Origin: Mycetocola_B reblochoni
Lineage (GTDB): Bacteria; Actinomycetota; Actinomycetes; Actinomycetales; Microbacteriaceae
Reading direction: 5' to 3'
Assembly (NCBI RefSeq): GCF_003667525.1
Contig: NZ_RCUW01000007.1
Coordinates: 1 to 64,000, forward strand
Length of the DNA stretch: 64,000 bases
Under the pieces are notes generated by a model that saw only the letters and a program-made list of their open reading frames with translations, was not told the DNA's origin and searched no databases. Shown one piece after another: positions 56,854 through 64,000 of this stretch. Positions within the stretch are counted from its first letter, which is position 1; each line of letters opens with the position of its first letter. Made by a program: the position numbers and the translations under genes.

Positions 56854-58258
56854 GGTGACGTCCCGTGGAGTGGTGGAGATTCCGATCGGGTTGTCTGCGT
56901 CGTAGACGTGGGTGAGCCATCGTGCGATGGTCAGTGAGAACTGTCTAGGAATCTCAACGTAAGGACACAACGCACGATGGCTCTTGACCAGTCTGCCCTC
57001 CTCGAGCTTCTCGGGGAACTGAAACTCACCGATGTCACCGACCGGATCCGTGTTGCGACGGAAACGCTCTATCAGGAGTTGATCGACGCGGAAGCGGCCG
57101 CGTTCATCGGCGCCGCCCCGTTCGAACGCTCTCCGGAGCGGACCACGCAACGAAACGGCACCCGTCCCCGCACGCTCACCACAACCGCTGGGGAGTTGGA
57201 ATTGCGTATCCCGAAGCTGCGTCAGGGATCGTTCTTCCCGTCGCTGTTGGAGCGGCGCCGCCGGGTCGATCAGGCGCTGTTCGCCGTGGTGATGGAGGCG
57301 TATGTTCACGGCGTGAGCACGAGGAAGGTCGATGATCTGGTGAAAGCGCTCGGCGCGGACACTGGCATCTCCAAGTCCGAAGTGTCGCGGATCTGCGCGA
57401 ACCTCGACGAGGACGTCGCAGCGTTCCGTGACCGGCCGCTTGCTGACACCACGTATCCGTATGTGTTCCTCGACGCGACCTACTGCAAAGCCAGAGTCGG
57501 CCGGCGGGTCGTCTCCCAAGCGGTAGTCGTCGCGATCGGTGTTGCCGCCGACGGGCGCCGGGAAGTCCTTGGCTTCGAGGTCGGAGAGACCGAATCGCAG
57601 CCGTTCTGGACCACCTTCCTGCGCTCGCTCAAGGCCCGGGGGCTCGGCGGGGTCAAGCTGGTGATCTCCGACGCGCACACCGGGCTGATCTCCGCGATCG
57701 AGACCGTGTTCGCGGGTGCTGCCTGGCAGCGCTGTCGGGTCCATTTCATGCGCAATGTCCTCTCGAACGTCCCCAAGGCGTCCGGACCGATGGTCGCGTC
57801 GATCATCCGCACGATCTTCGCCCAGCCCGACACTGAGCACGTGTTCGCTCAGTTCCATGAGGTCGTGCGCATGCTAACAAGGTCGCATCCAAAGATCGCC
57901 GACATGCTCGAAGACGCGAAGGACGACATCCTCGCGTTCTGCGGCTTCCCGCAGCAGTACTGGCGCCAGATCTGGTCCACGAACCTGCTGGAACGGGTCA
58001 ACAAGGAGATCAAACGCCGCACCGACGTCGTCGGCACCTTCCCCAACCCCGCAGCTCTCCTACGCCTGGCCGGGCACGTCCTGATCGAGCAGCACGACGA
58101 ATGGGACGGCGCCGACCGCCGCTACTTCTCCGAGCACTCCATGAAGCTCCTCACCGCGAACGAGGAGGAGGTGGCAATCCCGGAACTCAACGCGGCATAA
58201 TCACAGAAGCTGACCCCGCACAGTGTCGAGAAACTCCACCACTCAGCGGGACGTCACC
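56854..58258 (+). mobile_element. Complete IS256-family insertion sequence
   Basis: 1405 bp. Left end GGTGACGTCCCGTGGAGTGG and right end (inverse GGTGACGTCCCGCTGAGTGG) pair over about 25 bp with two mismatches. CGTGTCAG flanks it directly on both sides (56846-56853 and 58259-58266), the 8-bp target duplication expected for IS256. It holds one intact transposase gene. A diverged relative ends at position 127 in the same orientation. Confidence 0.93.
56977..58200 (+). CDS. IS256-family (Mutator-type) transposase
   Basis: 407 residues. DDE residues are in YVFLDATYCKARV, LVISDAHTGLISAI and ERVNKEIKRRTDVVGTFPN, and the family signature GxxWQRCRVHFMRNVL is present. N-terminal zinc-free helical DNA-binding region FIGAAPFERSPERTTQRNG. 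Full length with all catalytic residues, so likely active. It starts 122 bp inside the element and stops 58 bp before the right end. Confidence 0.95.
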   Translation: MALDQSALLELLGELKLTDVTDRIRVATETLYQELIDAEAAAFIGAAPFERSPERTTQRNGTRPRTLTTTAGELELRIPKLRQGSFFPSLLERRRRVDQALFAVVMEAYVHGVSTRKVDDLVKALGADTGISKSEVSRICANLDEDVAAFRDRPLADTTYPYVFLDATYCKARVGRRVVSQAVVVAIGVAADGRREVLGFEVGETESQPFWTTFLRSLKARGLGGVKLVISDAHTGLISAIETVFAGAAWQRCRVHFMRNVLSNVPKASGPMVASIIRTIFAQPDTEHVFAQFHEVVRMLTRSHPKIADMLEDAKDDILAFCGFPQQYWRQIWSTNLLERVNKEIKRRTDVVGTFPNPAALLRLAGHVLIEQHDEWDGADRRYFSEHSMKLLTANEEEVAIPELNAA

Positions 58259-58688
58259 CGTGTCAGGAGTTGGCGCGGTCTGCGTCATCGGCTGCGGGTC
58301 ATGATCAGAACGTTCGACGCGCCGCTCTGCGGTCAGTCGTGACGGCAACGATCCCGACTCGACAGATCTCTGAAACTCCGCGGCAGAACAGTTCGCCGTG
58401 GGCGCAGCCAGCATGGGTGATGGGATCGCATCAGATTCGATTCGTCATCGTTGATCGTTGATCGTTGATCGTTGATTGCCGATCGTGTGAGGGAGAAATC
58501 TGGCACGGGAATCAGCGAGGCGCAGGCACCTTGCGGACCTCAAATCTAGCCCGCTGGGACTCACGCTCGCACGGCGTCGACGCTGGGGCTATGCGGGCTC
58601 GGTCTGTCGATGTGGCCCGTACCTGTTGGGTGAGCCTGTTCGTCGCACACGAGCGCGGACAGGCCCCGAACAGCAGGGAGCCACCGTC
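58259..58688. other. Intergenic stretch between IS256 and methyltransferase
   Basis: 430 bp without a supportable gene. It holds the right target duplication (58259-58266) and a short tandem repeat, GTTGATC three times plus a partial fourth (58450-58476). The promoter of the methyltransferase must lie in the 3' part; GGAGCC precedes its ATG. Confidence 0.5.
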
Positions 58689-59777
58689 ATGCCCGACCCC
58701 ACCCCGCCAACCAGAGCGCCGCTGACCGAACTACCCGAACCGGTGTTCACCGATGAGCGGGCGACGCTCTATCTCGGGGACGCGGTCGAACTCCTCCCGC
58801 TTTTACCCGAGGCGAGCATCGATGCCCTGGTCACTGACCCGCCCTACGGGTTGAGCTTCAACGGGCAGGCATGGGACGACGCTTCCGGGTTCCGCGAGTC
58901 CCTTCCGCATATCGATACGAGCGGGATGAGTGCACCGGAGGTGTTCGAGACGTGGTGCACGGCGTGGGCTGCAGGAGCACTCCACGCGCTCAAGCCGGGT
59001 GCGTATGTTGCAGCGTTCGGTGGTGCACGCACCTGGCACCGGATGGTGCGCGGGATCGAGAATGCAGGGTTCGAGATACGCGACCAGATTGCATGGCTGC
59101 ATACCACGGGGATGCCCAAGAGCATGGACCTCTCGCACGCCATCGACAAGCACCACGGCATGCAACGCACCGACCGGGTCGTGCAGACGACCGATCGTGA
59201 CGGGGTACTCGGCGCAACCCGCACGGTCCTATCCAAGGGCACTCCAGTGACCGAGGACGCGGCACAGTGGGAGGGGTGGGGAACGGCGTTGCGGCCGGCA
59301 TTCGAGCCGATCATCATCGCCCGCAAACCAGCGGAAGGGAGCATCGTCCGCAACGTTCTCCAGCACGGCGTTGGTGGGATCAACATCGACGGCGCACGGT
59401 TCGCTGACGAACGGTGGCCGACGAACGTCGCATTCGATCCGGGTCAGGCGGATGCACTGGATGTATTAACGGGGACGTGGCAGAGCGAGTCGCTGTCGCG
59501 GAAGTTCCCCATCTTCCGCTTCGACCACAAACCCTCAACGACAGAACGGCCCCGCGCGTTCGGGGTCTCACACACGACGGTGAAGCCGTTGGCGTTGATG
59601 CGGTGGCTGGTCACGCTTGTGGCTCCATCGGGTGGCATCGTGCTGGAGCCGTTCGCGGGATCCGGTACCACGGTAGAAGCTGCAGTTGGAGCGGGATTTC
59701 AGGTTCTGGCGATGGAGAAGAACGCAGAGTATGTGCCGTTGCACAGCGCTCGAATGGATCGGTCGCCTCAAGCATGA
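58689..59777 (+). CDS. Orphan DNA methyltransferase (DPPY type)
   Basis: 362 residues from ATG 58689 (MPDPTPPTRA). Catalytic motif VTDPPYGLSFNG (near 53-64) precedes the SAM-binding LEPFAGSGTT near the C-terminus, the order of beta-class amino-methyltransferases acting on adenine N6 or cytosine N4. The middle contains a target-recognition region (GTPVTEDAAQWEGWGTAL, PIIIARKP). No endonuclease gene is adjacent, so it is probably an anti-restriction or regulatory methylase of a conjugative element, as is usual on actinobacterial elements. It sits at the island edge, before chromosomal msrB. Confidence 0.88.
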   Translation: MPDPTPPTRAPLTELPEPVFTDERATLYLGDAVELLPLLPEASIDALVTDPPYGLSFNGQAWDDASGFRESLPHIDTSGMSAPEVFETWCTAWAAGALHALKPGAYVAAFGGARTWHRMVRGIENAGFEIRDQIAWLHTTGMPKSMDLSHAIDKHHGMQRTDRVVQTTDRDGVLGATRTVLSKGTPVTEDAAQWEGWGTALRPAFEPIIIARKPAEGSIVRNVLQHGVGGINIDGARFADERWPTNVAFDPGQADALDVLTGTWQSESLSRKFPIFRFDHKPSTTERPRAFGVSHTTVKPLALMRWLVTLVAPSGGIVLEPFAGSGTTVEAAVGAGFQVLAMEKNAEYVPLHSARMDRSPQA

Positions 59778-60031
59778 CGGCCCCTGGGGGAGCACTCATC
59801 GGTTCCGGAGGGGCAGAGGGTCGCGCGTTCGAACCCTGTGATCTCGACAGAAGCCCTGGGCCGCGCAGCGTGGCCGGGCGCTTACCTGGACCGGGAGGGT
59901 GCCCAGCACATAGAGACCAACGCTGCTACCGGGGTCGGCTCGTGTGGACTCGCTGGAGGCGGCGACCCGCCAGCCGGACACGACGGTTTCGTCACAAGAT
60001 CCTCCGGTTGGTCCCCGCACCGCCGTGTCGG
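59778..60031. other. Island-chromosome junction region
   Basis: No gene. At 59815-59848 the + strand reads CAGAGGGTCGCGCGTTCGAA and onward, with a TTCGAAC T-loop-like core but poor stem pairing. It may be a degenerate tRNA 3' end left by integration, or coincidence. To the right lie only ordinary chromosomal genes, so the junction is probably here. Confidence 0.3.
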
Positions 60032-60517
60032 TCATGACTGCTCCTCAGCGGTGTCAGAAGAATCGGTGGTGGGGTGTGCGAAGAGGGCGCTGTAGCGACC
60101 GTACCCCTCCTCCTCCAGACTGCCAGCCGGGATGAAGCGGAGGGCCGCGGAGTTCATGCAGTAGCGCAGTCCGCCCTCGGCGCGGGGGCCGTCGTCGAAG
60201 ACGTGTCCCAGGTGGCTGTCGGCCCCGGCCGAACGCGCCTCCGTGCGCTTCATCCACAGCGAGCGGTCGGTGCGCGTGGTCACCGCGTCCGCCTCGATGG
60301 GCTTGGTGAAGCTCGGCCACCCGGTGCCGCTGTCGAACTTGTCTGTCGACGAGAACAGGGGCTCTCCCGAGACGACGTCGACGTAGATGCCGTCTTCGTG
60401 GTTGTTCCAGTACGCGTTGCGGAACGGCGGTTCGGTCGCGTCCTCCTGGGTCACCTCGTACTGCAGGTGGCTGAGGCCGCTGACGGCCTCGGGGGTCTTG
60501 CGGCAGTCGTTCGACAT
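60032..60517 (-). CDS. msrB: Peptide-methionine (R)-S-oxide reductase MsrB
   Basis: 161 residues. Reduces methionine-R-sulfoxide in proteins. Family motifs FDSGTGWPSFTKPI, GADSHLGHVFDDGP and catalytic Cys in RYCMNSAALRF are present. The paired CxxC zinc sites found in many MsrB proteins are absent, so this is the zinc-free form. The C-terminal tail is acidic. ATG 60517 has AAGGAG upstream. A stand-alone housekeeping gene and the first ordinary chromosomal gene right of the island. Confidence 0.93.
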   Translation of the reverse strand: MSNDCRKTPEAVSGLSHLQYEVTQEDATEPPFRNAYWNNHEDGIYVDVVSGEPLFSSTDKFDSGTGWPSFTKPIEADAVTTRTDRSLWMKRTEARSAGADSHLGHVFDDGPRAEGGLRYCMNSAALRFIPAGSLEEEGYGRYSALFAHPTTDSSDTAEEQS

Positions 60518-60651
60518 GATCTGACTCCTTGTCCGACGCCGCTGGCTGCGGCGTCATAGAAGGAGAACCGACGACCGGCCCGTTTTGGTCCCGTGGTCCT
60601 GGGAGCGGGCTGTGAGTTTCGGGCCACTCGTCGGCGGGCGATGGCAAGGTG

Positions 60652-61389
60652 TCAGCCGACGGAGACCCTCGGAGCGATCGCGACCGTTGCCGAGACGAGA
60701 GCGGAGGCGGAGACCGAGACGGGAACCGGCGCCAGCGCCACGGGACGACGCTCGACGTGATCGAAGCGCCGGACCGCACCATCGAGGATCTCCACCCGGA
60801 GGGGATCGATCGCGAGACCGAAGCCCACGGCCTTGAGCACGGCCTCCTTCGCCGTGAAGGCGCGTGCCGCATCGGCGATCGACGACACGCGCGCTCGCTC
60901 CGCCGGGGTGAGGGCGAGTGCGAGCATGTCGTCCGCATCGACGAAAGACGAGTGCTGCTCGATGTCGATCCCCACCTCCGCTTCCTCGCAGAAGGCGGCG
61001 GCGACGAACGCCCCGCTGTGCGAGATGGACACGTCCGGCCACGCCGCGCCCGCCCATCCTCGTCCCGGCTCCGCCGACAGGATCGGCTTCCACTCCCCCG
61101 CCGCGGTGAATCGCCGTGCGAACCGGGCACCCCCGAGCGGAACGCCCCACTCCTCATGCAGCCGACGGTGGACGAGAAACCGCCCGGTGAGAAAGCGGCG
61201 GGCGTCCTCCTCCCGCCGGAACGCGGCGAGGCGCGCACGGTCGTCGTCGGTGAGAGGAAGCCACCGCGGAGGCTCCGCATCCACCAGCCGATCCGTGATC
61301 TCGACCCGCGCCTCGACGGTGCGGATCGGGCCGGGGATCCTCACGGCGACGGGAAGGGCGACGGAAACACCGAGGACGGGCGACATCAT
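60652..61389 (-). CDS. 4'-phosphopantetheinyl transferase (Sfp type)
   Basis: 245 residues. DVSISHSGAFVAAAF and VGIDIEQH (metal-binding residues) with FTAKEAVLKAVGFGL are the Sfp-type motifs. It activates carrier domains with phosphopantetheine. Its start overlaps the exporter gene stop by 4 bp, linking it to a heterodimeric ABC exporter; this grouping suggests a siderophore or peptide pathway outside the window. The N-terminal region (RFLTGRFLVHRRLHEEWG) is complete. The second such enzyme in the window is much shorter and not closely similar. Confidence 0.9.
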   Translation of the reverse strand: MMSPVLGVSVALPVAVRIPGPIRTVEARVEITDRLVDAEPPRWLPLTDDDRARLAAFRREEDARRFLTGRFLVHRRLHEEWGVPLGGARFARRFTAAGEWKPILSAEPGRGWAGAAWPDVSISHSGAFVAAAFCEEAEVGIDIEQHSSFVDADDMLALALTPAERARVSSIADAARAFTAKEAVLKAVGFGLAIDPLRVEILDGAVRRFDHVERRPVALAPVPVSVSASALVSATVAIAPRVSVG

Positions 61390-63149
61390 CCCGTCACCGT
61401 GCCCTCGTGCACCTCGAGGACGCGATCGAGACGTGCAAGAGTCGACTCCCGGTGGGCGACCACGACGACCGTCCGCCCTTGCGCGAGACGATCGAGTGCC
61501 GCCTCGACGAGGCCGGCGGTCTCCGGGTCCACGTCAGACGTCGCCTCGTCGAGCACGATCACCCGGCTTTCGAGCAGTGCGATGCGGGCGAGGCCGACCA
61601 GCTGCCGCTGACCGGCCGAGAGCGGCGAGTCCGCTCCGACGGCTGTCGCCAGCCCCTCCGGCAGTCCGTCGAGCCACGACGTCAGGCCGAGAGCGGCGAA
61701 CGCCGCGCGCAGATCTCCCTCGTCAGCGGAAGCATCGGTGAGACGCAACTCGTCGGCGATCGTCCCCGCCCCGAGCTGGACCTCCTGCGGCACGAAGGCG
61801 ACGCGAAGCGCACGCTCGGCAGGCGTGAGCGCGGCGAGGTCGACACCCTCGCACCGAACCGTGCCGCTGGTCGGGGCATACAGTCCCGCGAGGATGAGAG
61901 CGAGCGTGGACTTCCCCGCTCCGGAGGGCCCCGCCAGGCCGTGGCGTACTCCGCTCGCCAAGCGCAGGCTCACCCCGCGCAGCACGGGGTCGCCGCCGTA
62001 GTCGAACCAGACGTCGTCGACCTCGATACCCACGCCCGGCAACTCCCCTCCGTCTTTCGCGGACGCATCTGACACGCTCTCCCCGGGGGCGCCTTCGTCG
62101 GGAGGATCCGACGCCGTGGCACGAAGCAGGTCGTTCGCGCGGGCGGCACCCGTCGCCGCCTCCTCCACCGCACCCACGAGAGCGACCAAGTCGGAGAAGC
62201 CGGAGAAGAGGGTCACGCTCGCCAGCAGGAAGGTCACGACCACTCCGACCGAGACCGTGCCCGCACCAACCAGCGGCAAGCCGACCACGATCAGCGCCGC
62301 GAGGGTCACCCCCTCGATGAGCGCCATGGCACTGATCCACCGCCCGAGGACGACAGTGCGCATCTGCGCCCTGACCGCGTGCGCGTTGATCTCCGCCGAG
62401 CGGTCGTCCAGTCGGCGACGCGTCACCGCCGGGGCGCCTGCGATGAGGGAGCGCGCCCGGACGCTCTCCGCGAGCTCCGCCACGACATCCGCTTCTGCCG
62501 CCGCCTCTGCGCCGTAGGCGTCCGCAGCTCGCGAACGGAACCGATGCATCACGAAGAGCGCCGGAGGAAAGAAGACGAACACGAGCACGAGGGCCAGCGC
62601 CCAGGACTGGAGCGCGAGCACAGTCACCAGCAGGAGGACGGTCGACCCCGTCACGAGCAGGGCCGTCGAGGACTCGCGCACGAAGGCGGAGAGTGCCGCG
62701 ATCTCCGCCGTGCCACGCTGGAGCAGTTCGCCGTGTCGGTGTCGCTCGACGAAGCGCAGGGGCACGGTCGTCAGCTGCGCCGCGATCCGATCCCGCACAT
62801 CCCGCACGAGGAACTCGCCACCGCGCGCCAGCCGACTCCTCCCGACCGCCGAGAGCACCAGCTGCAGCAGGGCGAGGCCCACCCCGACCCCCGCGAGGAG
62901 TAGCGCGGTCTCCCGCTCTCCCCTCAGCAGCGCATCGGTCACCCGCCCCACGACCACCGGCGCCAGCGTCGCCGCAAGACTCGCTCCGACGCCGAAGACG
63001 ATCGCGCTCACGAGCAGGAAGCCGTGCGGGCGCGCGAAACGCAGTGCGGCGCGCACCACTCCGCGCCGCGAGGGTGCGGCGAGGAGTCGTTCCGGGAACG
63101 CCGCCTGCACGGTGGCCCCCTCGGCTGCGGCATCCGCCACGGGGCTCAT
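61386..63149 (-). CDS. ABC exporter half-transporter, permease-ATPase fusion
   Basis: 587 residues. Six membrane helices in the N-terminal 310 residues (for example FLLVSAIVFGVGASLAATLA, LLLAGVGVGLALLQLVL), then an ATPase domain with Walker A GPSGAGKSTL, signature LSAGQRQLVGLARIAL (a variant of LSGGQ) and Walker B VIVLDEATSDVD. It overlaps the partner exporter gene by 4 bp upstream, forming a heterodimer as in siderophore exporters. The degenerate signature suggests one asymmetric ATP site. Complete. Confidence 0.92.
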   Translation of the reverse strand: MSPVADAAAEGATVQAAFPERLLAAPSRRGVVRAALRFARPHGFLLVSAIVFGVGASLAATLAPVVVGRVTDALLRGERETALLLAGVGVGLALLQLVLSAVGRSRLARGGEFLVRDVRDRIAAQLTTVPLRFVERHRHGELLQRGTAEIAALSAFVRESSTALLVTGSTVLLLVTVLALQSWALALVLVFVFFPPALFVMHRFRSRAADAYGAEAAAEADVVAELAESVRARSLIAGAPAVTRRRLDDRSAEINAHAVRAQMRTVVLGRWISAMALIEGVTLAALIVVGLPLVGAGTVSVGVVVTFLLASVTLFSGFSDLVALVGAVEEAATGAARANDLLRATASDPPDEGAPGESVSDASAKDGGELPGVGIEVDDVWFDYGGDPVLRGVSLRLASGVRHGLAGPSGAGKSTLALILAGLYAPTSGTVRCEGVDLAALTPAERALRVAFVPQEVQLGAGTIADELRLTDASADEGDLRAAFAALGLTSWLDGLPEGLATAVGADSPLSAGQRQLVGLARIALLESRVIVLDEATSDVDPETAGLVEAALDRLAQGRTVVVVAHRESTLARLDRVLEVHEGTVTG

Positions 63150-64000
63150 GCCGACGCCTCGGTGCGCACCGAGAGATGCAGCACCGTGTCGGCGGCATCG
63201 ATGAGCGCCCCGTGCCCGGCTACCACCACGATACGCTCCGTCGCCGTCGCCCTGATCGCCGCGATGATGCGGGCCCCCGTCGCCGGATCCACAGCAGAGG
63301 TCACGTCATCGAGGAGCAGCACCGCGGGCTCGACCACCAGCGCCCTGGCGAGAGCGAGCCGCTGCACCTGTCCCCCGGAAAGCTCCCCACCTCCTTCGCC
63401 GACCGGTGTGTCGAGGGGATCGACTGACCGCGGGGCGAGCTCCGCATCGAGACCGACGACGGCGAGTGCACGACGGTAGCGCGCATCGTCGTCCCCGCGG
63501 TCTCCCGTGGCCGCGCCGAGGGCGAGGTTCTCACGCACGGTTCCATTCAGCACGAGCGGACGCTGAGGGACGAGATGCACCCCGCCGACGGCTCCCGTGG
63601 CCGCCGCACCGTCGACGAGCACACGACCTGTGTACGGCGCCTCGATCCCGGCGATCATCCGCAGCAGTGTCGACTTGCCGCTCCCCGTCGGACCGCTGAG
63701 CCCGATCAGACGACCGGGGGCGAGGGTGAGCGCGATCGGCTCCGCGTCGGGAAACGCCCGCAGCGCGTCCAGCACGATCTCCCGCGCCGGAGCCTGCTCA
63801 CCCGTCGCGTGCGGGACGCGGAGAACCGGCTGCAGCCGAGCCGCGCCGACCCGGGCATCCGCGCTCTGTGTCCACCGCTGGAGCCCCACCTGCACGGCGA
63901 TCCCGACCGTTGCCATCCACCCGCTGAACGTCACGAGCCCACCGACCGTGAGACGCCCGTCGAGAACGGCGAAGACGGCGACGACCACGCCGACCGCTGT
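63146..64000 (-). CDS. ABC exporter partner half-transporter (5' end outside the window)
   Basis: At least 280 residues are visible; the N-terminal membrane domain lies beyond 64000. The visible part has the last membrane helices (VVVAVFAVLDGRLTVGGLV), Walker A GPTGSGKSTLL, canonical signature LSGGQVQRLALARAL and Walker B VLLLDDVTSAVD. The canonical LSGGQ here complements the variant one in the partner, as in heterodimeric exporters. It belongs in one operon with the partner gene and the phosphopantetheinyl transferase. Confidence 0.9.
   Translation of the reverse strand, partial: TAVGVVVAVFAVLDGRLTVGGLVTFSGWMATVGIAVQVGLQRWTQSADARVGAARLQPVLRVPHATGEQAPAREIVLDALRAFPDAEPIALTLAPGRLIGLSGPTGSGKSTLLRMIAGIEAPYTGRVLVDGAAATGAVGGVHLVPQRPLVLNGTVRENLALGAATGDRGDDDARYRRALAVVGLDAELAPRSVDPLDTPVGEGGGELSGGQVQRLALARALVVEPAVLLLDDVTSAVDPATGARIIAAIRATATERIVVVAGHGALIDAADTVLHLSVRTEASA

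Noticed and set aside
1..58258. Composite transposon bounded by two IS256 copies
   Set aside because: The right copy has its own 8-bp target duplication on both sides, so it inserted alone, and the left copy is diverged.
58450..58476. GTTGATC repeats as a CRISPR or iteron array
   Set aside because: Seven-base units without spacers and only three to four copies; no Rep or Cas gene is nearby. No CRISPR array was seen anywhere in the window.

Overview
The window looks like chromosome of a high-GC actinobacterium, most likely Microbacteriaceae (Microbacterium or a close relative). This is inferred from very GC-rich codon use, GTG/TTG starts, and the family content (actinobacterial VirD4/MobF conjugation genes, DUF4913, Sfp-type transferases, AfsA-like enzyme). 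No rRNA or marker gene fixes the species. Almost everything from 1 to about 59,800 is accessory DNA. Ordinary chromosome appears only at the right end (msrB, a phosphopantetheinyl transferase and a heterodimeric ABC exporter, 60,032-64,000).

Layout. 1-5,835: distal end of an integrative conjugative element on the + strand (two unknown proteins, VirD4-type coupling ATPase, frameshifted SSB, DUF4913 protein, excisionase, tyrosine integrase) running into a tRNA-Pro(GGG) at 6,026-6,099. The 5' half of that tRNA is part of an 80-bp tandem duplication. 6,421-9,661: complete IS21-family element with a 6-bp target duplication and a passenger DUF2283 gene. 9,742-15,128: Hachiman defence pair (HamA/HamB) followed by a HEPN-like protein. 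15,495-25,275: one tightly packed minus-strand operon with a BsuBI/PstI-type methyltransferase and endonuclease, then QatA-QatB-QatC-QatD, then a Rad50/RloC-like ATPase. 25,873-29,466: two unknown proteins and a frameshifted integrase. 29,910-35,172: a module of uncharacterised genes (unknown protein, GIY-YIG nuclease, GHKL ATPase-nuclease fusion, beta-flower-like protein, two unknowns), flanked on both sides by copies of the same small membrane-protein gene, one decayed (29,575) and one intact (35,466). 36,004-41,597: MobF relaxase-helicase plus two unknown proteins of a conjugative/mobilizable element.

41,763-56,789 is metabolic cargo. Its core is a minus-strand operon with 1-4 bp overlaps or short gaps: AfsA-like butyrolactone synthase, divergent KAS III-like enzyme, FabH-like KAS III, acyl carrier protein, KAS II, HAD phosphatase and 3-hydroxyacyl-CoA dehydrogenase, followed by a MarR regulator and an Sfp-type transferase able to activate the carrier protein. 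This is a self-contained candidate pathway for a gamma-butyrolactone/butenolide-type signal or lipid. It is bordered by a quinone oxidoreductase, an aldo/keto reductase, a divergent FAD monooxygenase and DHA2-type MFS exporter, a decayed NADP reductase, a GlcG/HbpS protein and an AraC regulator. An intact IS256 element with an 8-bp target duplication (56,854-58,258) and an orphan DNA methyltransferase close the island.

How it fits together: mobility genes of at least two conjugative elements, two or three tyrosine integrases and several IS elements surround dense defence modules (restriction-modification, Qat, Hachiman, GHKL-nuclease), as expected for a defence island assembled at a tRNA hot spot. 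The most novel parts are the AfsA/KAS/ACP cluster, the fused RM-Qat-ATPase operon, and the GIY-YIG/GHKL-nuclease module.
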